Position numbers and translations under genes: made by a program
Notes under the pieces: generated by a model
Seen by the model: only the letters and a program-made list of their open reading frames with translations
The model's database searches: none
What the model was told of the DNA's origin: nothing
Origin: Bacillota bacterium
GTDB taxonomy: Bacteria > Bacillota > Clostridia > Acetivibrionales > DSM-1351
DNA length: 64,000 nucleotides
Direction of reading: 5' to 3'
Assembly: GCA_023415305.1 (NCBI GenBank)
Contig: JAEZKZ010000099.1
Coordinates: 1 to 64,000, forward strand
Shown here: piece after piece, positions 9,740 through 18,489 of the stretch
How positions within the stretch are numbered: the first letter of the stretch is position 1
How the letters are laid out: the number at the start of each line of letters is the position of its first letter

Positions 9740-10534
9740 TTGAAAATACTTTTTATTGGGGATGTATACGGAAACCCCGGAAGGAAAGCTGTAAAGGAAT
9801 GTGTACCTAAGTTAAGAAAGGACCTTGAAATAGATTTTTGCATTGCAAACGGAGAAAACTGTGCCGCGGGCAGCGGAATAACATATATAATAGCTCAGGA
9901 ATTGTACAAAGCAGGAGTTGATTGTATTACTATGGGTAATCATACCTGGTCGAAAAAGGAGATACTTAATTTTATAGATTCGGATGATAAAATACTCAGG
10001 CCTGCTAATTTTCCTCATAATGTACCCGGAAGAGGCTATACCATACTTAAATCCAATGGTAAGGAGATGGCTGTATTAAACCTTATGGGAAGGGTATATA
10101 TGGACGATATTGACTGTCCCTTTATTACTGCCGACAGAGAGCTTGAAATAATCAAGGCAAAAACTAAGGTGGTTTTCGTTGATATGCATGCTGAAGCAAC
10201 CTCGGAAAAGTGTGCTTTGGCTTGGTATCTTGACGGTAAAATCTGCTGTCTGGCGGGTACACATACCCACGTGCAAACCGCAGACGAAAGGATTTTACCT
10301 TTCGGGACAGCAATGATTTCAGATGTTGGTATGACCGGGCCATATGACGGAGTAATCGGTGTGGATAAGGAACTGATAATAGAGAGGTTTATAACAAGAA
10401 TGCCTCAGAAATTTGAGGTTGCGAAGGGAAGAGTACAATTTTGTGCTATTTATCTTGAGGTTGACGACAAAACCGGAAAGGCAGTAAAAATTGAGAGGAT
10501 AAACCGTCTTTTTGATGAACATCAGCTGTCTTGA
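9740..10534 (+). CDS. ymdB: YmdB-type metallophosphoesterase
   Basis: 264 residues. Family TIGR00282; B. subtilis YmdB is a cyclic-nucleotide phosphodiesterase that influences biofilm and motility choice. Metal-site motifs are visible: FIGDVYGNPGR at the N-terminus, NGENCA, TMGNHTW and AGTHTHVQTAD. The TTG start at 9740 follows GGAGG. It lies directly after rny, a conserved Firmicute arrangement, but a terminator separates the two, so it should have its own promoter in the 170-bp gap. Confidence 0.93.
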   Translation: MKILFIGDVYGNPGRKAVKECVPKLRKDLEIDFCIANGENCAAGSGITYIIAQELYKAGVDCITMGNHTWSKKEILNFIDSDDKILRPANFPHNVPGRGYTILKSNGKEMAVLNLMGRVYMDDIDCPFITADRELEIIKAKTKVVFVDMHAEATSEKCALAWYLDGKICCLAGTHTHVQTADERILPFGTAMISDVGMTGPYDGVIGVDKELIIERFITRMPQKFEVAKGRVQFCAIYLEVDDKTGKAVKIERINRLFDEHQLS

Positions 10535-10610
10535 AATTACTCAATTTAAGAGTATAACTCAACCTGGTTATAATTAATTGCATTTTAGGTTGTACTAATA
10601 GGAGGCAAGA

Positions 10611-11438
10611 ATGGTCGAGAGCAATGACAGATTTTATGTGCATAAGCAGGATGATTTAAAATATATAGAATTTACGAACTTAAAAAAGTATGAAAAAATA
10701 TTGACTCACTGTTTTACCACAAGGCATGGCGGAGTGAGCAAGGATGAATGTACTTCTCTTAATTTGAGCTTCAACAGGAAGGACAGCAGGGAAAATGTGC
10801 TAACCAACTACCATATTATTGCTGAAGCAATTGAGGTTGATTTTAACAAAATGGTTTTGTCAAATCAGGTGCACGAAAATAAGATAAGATTTGTGAGTGC
10901 TGAGGACGCCGGAAAGGGTCTAGCCAGAGATAGTGACATAATCGGTTATGATGGACTTACTACAAACGTTCCAGGTATCCCTCTTGTCACTTTTTATGCC
11001 GACTGTGTACCTGTATTGATGCTTGACCCTGTAAAGAAAGCAATTACAGCGGTACATTCAGGCTGGAAAAGCACTCTTGAGAATATATCCGGGGAAGCTC
11101 TTGAACTTATGAAACAAATCTATAAAAGCGATTCGAAGGATCTTCAGATTGCCATAGGCCCATCTATCTGTCAAAACTGTTTTGAGGTAGGAGAAGATGT
11201 GTATAGGCTTTTTAAGGACAAATATACCTGGTGTGATACATACGTAGACAGTAGGAATGGAAAGTATTATATTAACCTTCAGCGGATAATCAGTAGAGTC
11301 CTTACAGATGCCGGGGTTCCTGATAATAATATACTGGTAAGTGGCGTTTGTACAAAATGCAATAACGATATGTTCTTTTCTTACAGGGGAGATCATAAAT
11401 GTACAGGAAGTCTTGCTGCAATAATGATGCTTAAGTAA
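10611..11438 (+). CDS. pgeF: Peptidoglycan editing factor PgeF (YfiH/DUF152 family)
   Basis: 275 residues. Copper/zinc-site laccase-like fold; PgeF removes wrongly incorporated amino acids from muropeptide precursors in E. coli, and homologues have also been called polyphenol oxidases. The family signatures TTRHGGVS, DCVPVLMLDP, AVHSGWKSTLENI, AIGPSICQNCFEVG and the C-terminal FFSYRGD are all present, with the His/Cys/His metal ligands in order. The AGGAGG ribosome site is 6 bases before ATG 10611. It is the first of a likely run of cell-envelope genes. Confidence 0.9.
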   Translation: MVESNDRFYVHKQDDLKYIEFTNLKKYEKILTHCFTTRHGGVSKDECTSLNLSFNRKDSRENVLTNYHIIAEAIEVDFNKMVLSNQVHENKIRFVSAEDAGKGLARDSDIIGYDGLTTNVPGIPLVTFYADCVPVLMLDPVKKAITAVHSGWKSTLENISGEALELMKQIYKSDSKDLQIAIGPSICQNCFEVGEDVYRLFKDKYTWCDTYVDSRNGKYYINLQRIISRVLTDAGVPDNNILVSGVCTKCNNDMFFSYRGDHKCTGSLAAIMMLK

Positions 11439-11495
11439 ACCTACAGTTAACTTAAGATAATAATTTATTGTGCACGAAGGAGAAAAAAGAACGGA

Positions 11496-13205
11496 ATGAA
11501 GCAGAAATTAAAAGTATTATTATTATTTTTTGTAATGAGTGTGCTACTTAGTGCCTGTACCATTAATCTGGACAGAAGCGCCTCTATTGAGGAAGAGTTA
11601 TATGAGGATAAATACGACATTGTAGACAGAGGCCCTGTCAAGGGGGGAGCAATACGGCTATTTTCAACTCCCGTTGATACACTTAACCCTATTCTTACAA
11701 GTAACATATATGTTCAGGACTTTCTAGGATTAGTTTTTGAAGGATTATACACTATAAATACTGAGCAGCAGCTGGTTCCGGTACTTGCTAAAAGTTCCAT
11801 GCTGTCAGCCGACGGCCTTACCCTTACAATATATCTTAAGGACAACGTTAAATGGCATGATAAGATGCCCTTTAAATCTGAGGATGTTGTGTTTACAATC
11901 AATACCCTATTGGATAAAAATATTACTAGCGTTTATAAAAAAAACGTACAGTATATTGAATCAGCTGCCTCAAGCGGAAACAGTGTAATAATTAAACTCA
12001 AGCAGCCCTATTCTCTTATTAAGTATGAGCTGACTTTTCCCATTTTACCCGCACATCATTTTTTAAATGAAAAGCTTGCTGATAAAAAATCCAAGGCTAA
12101 TCTTTCACCTGTAGGAACAGGACCTTACGCCCTGAATTCCTATAATGAGGAAAACGGAGTTAAGCTAAAACTGAATGAGGAGTGGTGGAATGCAGAGGAA
12201 GATAAGGTTGAAGAGGTAAGTAAGCCTTCTGGAAGCAAAACCGGAGAGACTCCATCAGATAGCAATAAGGTTGATTTAAAGCTGCCATACCTATCAACAA
12301 TTGAAATAAAGATTTTCAATAATACCAGCAGTGCAAATGCGGCATTTCAGGCCAGAGACATAGATGTCCTTCCTGCTCAGTACAGTGAATATAGAAAATA
12401 TATAGGCAGAACAGATATAACCCTCAAAAGATTTCCCGGTAAAAACTTTGAGTTTTTAGCCTTAAACACTAAAAAAGGTGTTTTAACCGATAAACGCTTA
12501 AGGAATGCGTTAAATTACCTGATCGATAAAAAACAGCTTGTGGATACGGCGGCCTCAGGAATTGCAACGCCGGCTGAAATTCCTATTAATCCGAATTCAT
12601 GGATACACCAGCTTGTTAATTTTGATCAGAATGACGGTCTGAGTAAGGCAAAGGAACTCCTTACCCAAAGCGGTTATGTTTTGGATTCGAAGAAAAAGTA
12701 TGTAAAAAAGGGAAGTAAGAAAGAGCTGACTTTGAAGATGATTGTAAACGAAGGTAATTCGCTTAGATTCAATACTGCTACAGAAATTTCATCCCAGCTT
12801 GAAAAAAAGGGTATTGCTGTTGAAGTGGTAAAGCTGCCATGGGAAAGCTATATCAATACATTAAAAACCGGTGCATATGATTTGGCTTTGTCCGGTTATA
12901 GGCTTTCATCAGTTCCCGATTTGACCTTCGCATATTCATCAGCAGAAATACAATCTGGACTTAATGTTGCCGGATACAGCAACCCTACTGCTGACCAGTA
13001 TCTTCAACAGATATTAGTGGAAAGTAATACTGAAACCCAAAAGAGCCTTTATAAAAGCTTACTAAATGTAGTGGCTGAGGACAGACCGTATATAGGTTTA
13101 TTCTTTTTAAATGAAAGTATGATGTACAGCAAAAATATTAGAGGTGCGGTTAACCCTCATGTTTGGAACAAGTTCAGTGATATAACAAAATGGTATTTAC
13201 CATAA
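11496..13205 (+). CDS. Peptide/nickel-type ABC transporter substrate-binding lipoprotein
   Basis: 569 residues, family SBP_bac_5 (OppA/DppA-like). A lipoprotein signal ends in LLSAC, so the Cys would be lipidated and the protein tethered outside the membrane. Typical segments are GGAIRLFSTPVDTLNPIL, VPVLAKSSMLSADGLTLTIYLKDNVKWHD, GTGPY, and KRLRNALNYLIDKKQLV. A short Glu/Ser/Lys-rich insertion (around EEVSKPSGSKTGETPSDSNK) looks like a lineage-specific loop. No permease or ATPase genes are adjacent, so it is an orphan binding protein or a receptor. The lipoprotein signal peptidase gene lies directly downstream. Confidence 0.9.
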   Translation: MKQKLKVLLLFFVMSVLLSACTINLDRSASIEEELYEDKYDIVDRGPVKGGAIRLFSTPVDTLNPILTSNIYVQDFLGLVFEGLYTINTEQQLVPVLAKSSMLSADGLTLTIYLKDNVKWHDKMPFKSEDVVFTINTLLDKNITSVYKKNVQYIESAASSGNSVIIKLKQPYSLIKYELTFPILPAHHFLNEKLADKKSKANLSPVGTGPYALNSYNEENGVKLKLNEEWWNAEEDKVEEVSKPSGSKTGETPSDSNKVDLKLPYLSTIEIKIFNNTSSANAAFQARDIDVLPAQYSEYRKYIGRTDITLKRFPGKNFEFLALNTKKGVLTDKRLRNALNYLIDKKQLVDTAASGIATPAEIPINPNSWIHQLVNFDQNDGLSKAKELLTQSGYVLDSKKKYVKKGSKKELTLKMIVNEGNSLRFNTATEISSQLEKKGIAVEVVKLPWESYINTLKTGAYDLALSGYRLSSVPDLTFAYSSAEIQSGLNVAGYSNPTADQYLQQILVESNTETQKSLYKSLLNVVAEDRPYIGLFFLNESMMYSKNIRGAVNPHVWNKFSDITKWYLP

Positions 13206-13229
13206 GGTTGTCCGACGGCAGGGTATAAA

Positions 13230-13263
13230 ATATTTATGTCGCTTAAAGCAGCGGGACGGGAGA
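13230..13263 (+). repeat. Hairpin-SD element upstream of lspA (weak member)
   Basis: TATTTATGTCGCTTAAAGCAGCG followed closely by GGGACGGGAG matches the arrangement of the dispersed element: an AT-rich lead, a short GC hairpin (CGCT/AGCG) and a Shine-Dalgarno sequence 5-6 bases before the ATG. It is the least certain member. Confidence 0.4.
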
Positions 13264-13267
13264 ATAT

Positions 13268-13753
13268 ATGATTTGGGCAATAATAATAATTGTGGGATTT
13301 GCTTTAGACAGATTAACAAAGATGTGGGTGTTGGAGCAGGTTATAGGTAATCCTATAACGGTAATCAATAATTTTTTCTATGTAAGGCATTTGGAGAATG
13401 AAGGTGCTGCCTTTAGTATTTTACAGGGAAAGACGGTGCTGCTGGTCATAATGACGTCTATTGTCGCGCTGGTAATACTGGGGGTACTTATAAAGAACAA
13501 AGACAAATTTCTTAAAGCAACTTTGTCGCTGATACTTGCAGGTGCGTTAGGAAACCTGTTTGACAGAATATTCAGAGAAGGAAAAGTAGTTGACTTTCTG
13601 GAGTTTCACTTTGGAAAATATGTGTTTCCAACCTTTAATGTAGCAGACTGCTTTGTTGTAGTAGGAACAATACTTTTAGCCGTATACATTCTGTTTATAT
13701 ATAAGGAAGACAGCAAAGAGGGAGCTGTAAAGGCAGACGACGATGCAAAATAA
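13268..13753 (+). CDS. lspA: Lipoprotein signal peptidase II
   Basis: 161 residues with four predicted membrane helices. This aspartic protease cleaves prolipoprotein signal peptides before the lipid-modified cysteine. The two catalytic Asp motifs are visible: GALGNLFDRI and FNVADCFVVVG. The N-terminal DRLTKMWV segment is also typical. The start at 13268 is supported by GGGAG. It lies directly behind a lipoprotein gene and before rluD, a common Firmicute order. Confidence 0.96.
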   Translation: MIWAIIIIVGFALDRLTKMWVLEQVIGNPITVINNFFYVRHLENEGAAFSILQGKTVLLVIMTSIVALVILGVLIKNKDKFLKATLSLILAGALGNLFDRIFREGKVVDFLEFHFGKYVFPTFNVADCFVVVGTILLAVYILFIYKEDSKEGAVKADDDAK

Positions 13754-13829
13754 CAGATCAAATGTTGTGATGCCTGTGGAAAGAATTTAACACTAAAGTT
13801 GAAAGTAAATATAATTTACGGAGGCAATT

Positions 13830-14744
13830 TTGAAGGAATTTATTTTAGAGTGTGATGAAAACGCTGCACGTATAGATGCCTGGCTGGCGGGCAAATTGGA
13901 GGAATACTCCAGGTCTTATATTCAAAAACTCTGTCAGGACGGAAATATCAAGGTAAACGGAGTACAGGTCAAGTCCAATTACAAGCTTAGAACAGGTGAC
14001 ATAGTAACTGCTCAGATTCCGGCAGCCGAAGTATTGCAGGTAACCGCCGAGGAGATACCTTTGGATATTGTTTATGAGGACGAACATATAATTGTTATAA
14101 ACAAGCCAAAAGGAATGGTAGTGCATCCGGCCGCAGGAAACTATTCCGGCACACTGGTAAACGCTTTGATGAAGCACTGCGGGGAAAGCCTGTCCGACAT
14201 CAATGGTGTAATACGTCCTGGGATTGTACACAGAATAGACAAGGATACTTCCGGGCTCCTTGTAGTAGCCAAAAATAACCATGCCCACGAATTTCTTTCA
14301 AAAAAGCTCAAGACTCACGAAATTAAGCGGGAGTATATTGCTTTGGTTGAAGGAATTATTTATGAAAATGCCGGGAAAATCGATGCGCCTATAGGAAGAC
14401 ACCCTGTTGAACGAAAAAAAATGTGTGTAAACCTTAAAGCAGGAAGGAATGCTATCACCCATTTCAGGGTGCTTGAAAGATTCCCTTCAGCGACTTATCT
14501 TGAACTAAAGCTTGAAACAGGCAGGACCCATCAGATAAGAGTCCATATGTCATATATTAATCACCCTATAATCGGTGATGAAGTATATGGGAGAAAAAAG
14601 CAAAGATTTGATACTCAAGGACAGGTGCTTCACGCCAGAAGGCTGACCTTTGAGCATCCCGTAACAGGTAAGCTTATGGAATTTGAGACTCCGGTACCGG
14701 AATACATTACACACCTCATTAAGGAACTGGCTGAAATTAAGTAG
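13830..14744 (+). CDS. rluD: RluA-family 23S rRNA pseudouridine synthase (RluD-like)
   Basis: 304 residues. The N-terminal S4 RNA-binding domain (YSRSYIQKLCQDGNIKVNG) is followed by the catalytic domain with the HRIDKDTSGLLVVAK motif holding the catalytic Asp. TGRTHQIRVHM and a final LHARRLTFEHP segment are also present. It converts uridine to pseudouridine, most likely in the helix 69 region of 23S rRNA by family analogy. The TTG start at 13830 follows GGAGG. It is probably co-transcribed with lspA (75-bp gap without a terminator). Confidence 0.92.
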   Translation: MKEFILECDENAARIDAWLAGKLEEYSRSYIQKLCQDGNIKVNGVQVKSNYKLRTGDIVTAQIPAAEVLQVTAEEIPLDIVYEDEHIIVINKPKGMVVHPAAGNYSGTLVNALMKHCGESLSDINGVIRPGIVHRIDKDTSGLLVVAKNNHAHEFLSKKLKTHEIKREYIALVEGIIYENAGKIDAPIGRHPVERKKMCVNLKAGRNAITHFRVLERFPSATYLELKLETGRTHQIRVHMSYINHPIIGDEVYGRKKQRFDTQGQVLHARRLTFEHPVTGKLMEFETPVPEYITHLIKELAEIK

Positions 14745-14778
14745 TTAAAAACAGTTACATTATTTTGGAGATAACCTA

Positions 14779-15597
14779 ATGGATAACAATACCTTCTACA
14801 AGACCGGACAGTTATTTGAAATACTTGGGGTTTCCAGAGATGCACTTCGGTATTACGAAGAAAAAGGAATTATCAAACCCAGACTCAACAAAGAAAACAA
14901 TTACAGAGAGTATGACTTTAAAGATATCTACACTTTAATGATAACAGATTTTTATAAAAAGAGAAATCTGACAGTCAGTGAAGTAAAGACGTTACAAGCT
15001 GGCAGTGAAGTTGAGGAACTTGAAAACTTATTAGATATGAAAGCTAAGGAGCTCGAAGAGAGTATACTTTTTAAGCAGTATACTCTTAAAAAAATAGAAG
15101 AAACTAGACAGTTTTGTAAAGCTATAAAAGAACACTTAAATAAGTACTTCATATGCCAAATGCCGGTATATAAAGTACTTGGTGAGATAACAGACTTTGA
15201 TGCCCTTAATGAATATCATGTGATATTGGAAAATATGGATTTACTTAAGGACGATATTCTATCGAGGGTTATGAGAAAATTAACTTTTGATGACGCAGGC
15301 TATCTAGATTATAAAATGTATATCGTTGAAAAAAGTAATGTGGAATCTGGCGAAAATGATTGTGCATTTCTTCAGAGCAAGCTATGCATGTACACTATAG
15401 TTGAAGACAGTAGAAACACGAAGGAAGATGCAAAAATCACAGCATTCAAGACCGGTCTCCAATGGGCTGGACAGCATGGTTATACCTTGGAGGGAGTAGT
15501 TTATATCAGTACTCGTTTGTTTACATACAGTAAAAATCAAGAAAGAGTATTTCTTGAAGTATTTGTACCCATTAAAGAAAACAATTACTGTAAATAA
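14779..15597 (+). CDS. MerR-family transcriptional regulator
   Basis: 272 residues. The N-terminal winged-helix domain (TGQLFEILGVSRDALRYYEEKGIIKPRL) is a clear MerR DNA-binding unit, followed by a coiled-coil dimerisation helix (residues ~75-120). The C-terminal ~140 residues look like an effector-binding domain of the GyrI/BmrR general type (IVEKSNVESGENDCAF, YISTRLFTYSKNQERVFLEVFVP), although the ligand is unknown. MerR proteins activate promoters whose -10 and -35 are 19-20 bp apart, and exactly such a promoter lies 70 bp downstream facing the next gene. That gene is therefore the most likely target. Confidence 0.85.
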   Translation: MDNNTFYKTGQLFEILGVSRDALRYYEEKGIIKPRLNKENNYREYDFKDIYTLMITDFYKKRNLTVSEVKTLQAGSEVEELENLLDMKAKELEESILFKQYTLKKIEETRQFCKAIKEHLNKYFICQMPVYKVLGEITDFDALNEYHVILENMDLLKDDILSRVMRKLTFDDAGYLDYKMYIVEKSNVESGENDCAFLQSKLCMYTIVEDSRNTKEDAKITAFKTGLQWAGQHGYTLEGVVYISTRLFTYSKNQERVFLEVFVPIKENNYCK

Positions 15598-15668
15598 GTA
15601 GTAGATAAAAACTTACCCTTGTAGTTTTAAGTTATAAGGAATAATTTTGATTTCAGAGTGATCAGGTA

Positions 15669-15699
15669 TTGACCTGGGGGTTACCCCATAGTTTATAAC
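15669..15699 (+). promoter_or_regulatory. 19-bp-spacer MerR-type promoter
   Basis: TTGACC (15669-15674), a 19-bp spacer holding the inverted repeat TGGGG-GTTA-CCCCA, then TATAAC (15694-15699). An over-long spacer with a centred dyad is the hallmark of MerR-activated promoters. It points at the CPBP gene at 15779. Confidence 0.75.
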
Positions 15700-15702
15700 T
15701 AG

Positions 15703-15737
15703 AACCAGTAGAACTTAAAAAGTTCTACTGGTTTTTA
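15703..15737 (+). terminator. Strong hairpin just after the MerR-type promoter
   Basis: AACCAGTAGAACTT-AAA-AAGTTCTACTGGTT (14-bp perfect stem) followed by TTT. It can terminate the merR transcript. It also begins at about the expected transcription start of the MerR-type promoter, so RNA from that promoter would start inside or at this stem. Confidence 0.75.
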
Positions 15738-15778
15738 AATTCAGAACCAATATTTTATGTACTTAACGGGGGTAAGTA

Positions 15779-16591
15779 ATGAAAAAATCACTAAGGAATT
15801 ATATTTTATGGACATATGGAGTTTTTATTGTTTTTCTTTTAATAATAGGCGTTACAATGATATTGTTAAAGGCGCATTTAGCGGCTGAAATATTAAAAGT
15901 AATATCTGCCTGGACTTCTACTTTTGTTTTTATAATTATGTTCAAAAAAATATATAAGCAGGATAAGATTATTAGTTTTATTAGATTACAGTTTTGCCGG
16001 AGAATTAATTTGAGGACACTGACAATTATGATTTTACTACAAATCGTAATTTTTTTACTGACTCTCTTATTTGAGAGTCATACCGAATCAAAACCCTTTA
16101 ATGATTTGTTTTACAATTCTGGTAGTACGCTTCTGACAATATTTTTTATCGGTTTAATAAAAGGTCCATTGGGAGAAGAACTAGGGTGGAGAGGATTTGT
16201 CCTGAATGAGCTTCAGAAAAAATATAATCCTTTAATGTCAGGATTTATTGTGGGCGTGTTATGGGGTTTTTGGCACACTCCATTGTGGCTGCTGTCAGGC
16301 TATAAAGGCTTCCAACTGTTTCAATATATTATCTTCTTCATGATTGCTATTATTTCATTATCAATAATAATGACAGCTTTTTATAATCTTAATCATAATC
16401 TTTTCATACCTATTATAATTCATCAGCTATTCAATTACTCTTTAGGTATTCAAACCGGAGACTTACTGGATATTCTGACTACTACAGCAATATTATATTT
16501 AATTACTGCAGCTATCTTTATCTTTACAAATTATAAAAATTGCTTGTATAAAAATAGAATGATTTTTAACTTAAAAAGTTATGGACAATGA
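15779..16591 (+). CDS. CPBP-family intramembrane glutamic protease (Rce1/Abi-like)
   Basis: 270 residues with about seven hydrophobic segments. The CPBP motifs are in order: EELGWRGFVLNEL (motif 1, catalytic Glu pair), FWHTPLW (motif 2, His) and HQLFNYS (motif 3, His). Family members process prenylated or bacteriocin-related peptides or protect against them; the substrate here is unknown. It is preceded by GGGGG before ATG 15779 and by a MerR-type promoter, which suggests a drug- or peptide-responsive pair with the upstream regulator. Confidence 0.85.
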   Translation: MKKSLRNYILWTYGVFIVFLLIIGVTMILLKAHLAAEILKVISAWTSTFVFIIMFKKIYKQDKIISFIRLQFCRRINLRTLTIMILLQIVIFLLTLLFESHTESKPFNDLFYNSGSTLLTIFFIGLIKGPLGEELGWRGFVLNELQKKYNPLMSGFIVGVLWGFWHTPLWLLSGYKGFQLFQYIIFFMIAIISLSIIMTAFYNLNHNLFIPIIIHQLFNYSLGIQTGDLLDILTTTAILYLITAAIFIFTNYKNCLYKNRMIFNLKSYGQ

Positions 16592-16610
16592 CATTTTGTT
16601 ATGTTATGCT
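16582..16610 (+). promoter_or_regulatory. Probable promoter of the pyr operon
   Basis: TGGACA (16582-16587), 17-bp spacer, TATGCT (16605-16610), about 30 bp before the PyrR-binding sequence. It overlaps the end of the CPBP gene. Confidence 0.55.
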
Positions 16611-16639
16611 TTAGTAAATAAATGGTTTACCTTTAAATT

Positions 16640-16793
16640 AGTCCAGAGAGGCTATAAGGTGAGAGATATTAACTGACAACATTTCTATAATCGCGGGATG
16701 AGTGCAGACCGGAAAGTCTGATTCATCAAAAGGTTATGTTTTAGTATGTTAAGCTTCTTGCCAAGCTGATAGCTTTGGGCAGGGAGCTTTTTT
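16640..16793 (+). promoter_or_regulatory. PyrR-dependent attenuator (binding loop plus terminator)
   Basis: AGTCCAGAGAGGCT (16640-16653) is the conserved PyrR-binding anti-antiterminator sequence of Firmicute pyr leaders. About 100 nt downstream is a terminator hairpin with arms AAGCTTCTTGCC (16751-16762) and GGGCAGGGAGCTT (16777-16789) followed by a T-run. When UMP or UTP is high, PyrR binds the loop and lets the terminator form; otherwise an antiterminator forms and the operon is transcribed. It accounts for the 335-bp gap before pyrR. Confidence 0.92.
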
Positions 16794-16925
16794 AGTATTC
16801 AGAATTACAGTAGGGGCAAAACTTTAATTAAAATAAACGGTTATAATAATCATTAGTAAGAAATAAACAAATATTTGGATAGTATATAAAATATCAATCG
16901 AAATAGAAAAGAGAGGATGATCAGG

Positions 16926-17462
16926 ATGCAAAAAACAGTAATAATGGATGAGAGCGCAATAAGCAGAGCCATTACAAGAATTTCTCATGAGATCATTGAA
17001 AAGAATAAGGGAATTGAAAATCTTGTACTGATTGGGATTCAGAGAAGAGGGGTTCCTCTTGCAAAAAGGATTGCAGAAAAAATCAAAAGCGTTGAGAACA
17101 GTGAGATTCCTGTAGGTATTCTGGATATTACCTTGTACCGCGATGATTTGAGTTTGTTAAATGAACATCCTGTAATAAACGGAACAGAAATAAATTTTGA
17201 TATTGTCAATAAAAAGGTGGTTCTGGTAGATGACGTTATTTATACCGGAAGAACAGTTAGAGCTGCAATTGATGCAATAATGGATATAAACAGACCACAA
17301 ATGATTCAGCTGGCAGTGATTATTGACAGGGGGCATCGTGAACTGCCAATCAGAGCCGATTATGTGGGCAAAAATGTTCCTACCTCAAGAAGTGAAATAG
17401 TTCATGTAAACGTCCTTGAAATTGATGGTGAAAACAGCGTTACTATTTCAAACAAAGAATAG
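16926..17462 (+). CDS. pyrR: PyrR attenuation regulator / uracil phosphoribosyltransferase
   Basis: 178 residues. RNA-binding regulator of the pyr operon with uracil phosphoribosyltransferase activity. The PRPP loop VVLVDDVIYTGRTVRAAID is intact, and the N-terminal DESAISRAITRISHEI and GIQRRGVPLAKRI segments are typical. ATG 16926 is chosen because GAGAGGA lies 7-9 bases upstream; ATG 16917 directly abuts that site. It is the first gene of the operon and lies behind its own binding site. Confidence 0.97.
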   Translation: MQKTVIMDESAISRAITRISHEIIEKNKGIENLVLIGIQRRGVPLAKRIAEKIKSVENSEIPVGILDITLYRDDLSLLNEHPVINGTEINFDIVNKKVVLVDDVIYTGRTVRAAIDAIMDINRPQMIQLAVIIDRGHRELPIRADYVGKNVPTSRSEIVHVNVLEIDGENSVTISNKE

Positions 17463-17476
17463 ATCGGAGAGTAAGT

Positions 17477-18421
17477 ATGAACCTAAAGTCAAAAGATCTG
17501 CTGGGACTTAGAGATATTACGTCTGAAGAAATTGAATATATCTTAAATACCGCAAAAACCATGAAGTATATTCTTAGCTCCAACAACAAAAAAACAGCTC
17601 ATCTTCAAGGAAAGTCCATTATTACTCTATTTTATGAAAATAGTACAAGAACAAGACTTTCCTTTGAACTGGCGTCAAAATATATGGGTGCTAATGCTGC
17701 AAATATATCTGCTTCCAGCAGCAGCGTTCAAAAGGGAGAAACCCTAATTGATACCGGAAAAACAATAGACAGTATGGGTTCGGATGTAATAATAATACGA
17801 CATCCAATGTCGGGAGCACCCCACATGCTGGCGCAAAACGTAAAATCTTCTATTATTAATGCCGGGGACGGTATGAATGAGCATCCTACACAGGCACTTC
17901 TCGATATGTTTACCATGGTCGAGAAAAAAGGAAGTCTGAAGGGCTTAAAGGTTGCAATAATTGGAGACATCCTTCACAGCAGGGTTGCAAGAAGCAATAT
18001 ATGGGGACTTACAAAAATGGGTGCCGAAGTCAATGTTTCGGGTCCGGCAACCTTGATTCCTCCGGGTATCGAGAAGCTTGGTGTAAATGTATTCAGCACT
18101 GTACAGGAAGCAATTCTTGATGCAGATGTTGTAATGAGTCTTAGAATACAGCTTGAACGACAGAAAAAGGGTCTATTCCCGTCCATCAGAGAGTACTCCA
18201 GATTTTTCGGGCTGGACGATAAGAGACTAAGGCTGGCAAAGGAGGATGCCATTGTGATGCATCCGGGACCTGTAAACAGGGGGGTAGAGCTTTCATCAGC
18301 AGTTATGGACGGAGATCAATCTACCATTGATGAGCAGGTTACAAACGGTGTTGCCATTAGAATGGCTTTACTATATCTATTGACCAGAAGGAATGCGATG
18401 GAAAGTGAGAGCAATTTATAG
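17477..18421 (+). CDS. pyrB: Aspartate carbamoyltransferase catalytic subunit
   Basis: 314 residues. Condenses carbamoyl phosphate and aspartate to N-carbamoylaspartate. The carbamoyl-phosphate loop FYENSTRTRLSFE and the second signature HPTQALLD are present, with the aspartate-side MHPGPVNRGVE near the end. No pyrI regulatory subunit is adjacent, so it is a Bacillus-type unregulated trimer by analogy. It starts 15 bp after pyrR with a GGAG site. Confidence 0.97.
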   Translation: MNLKSKDLLGLRDITSEEIEYILNTAKTMKYILSSNNKKTAHLQGKSIITLFYENSTRTRLSFELASKYMGANAANISASSSSVQKGETLIDTGKTIDSMGSDVIIIRHPMSGAPHMLAQNVKSSIINAGDGMNEHPTQALLDMFTMVEKKGSLKGLKVAIIGDILHSRVARSNIWGLTKMGAEVNVSGPATLIPPGIEKLGVNVFSTVQEAILDADVVMSLRIQLERQKKGLFPSIREYSRFFGLDDKRLRLAKEDAIVMHPGPVNRGVELSSAVMDGDQSTIDEQVTNGVAIRMALLYLLTRRNAMESESNL

Positions 18422-18489
18422 TTTACCGCTCATCGCATAGCCAAAACCTGCTTTGCAGATTTTGAAAGTATATATTTGGAGGAAGTCAC

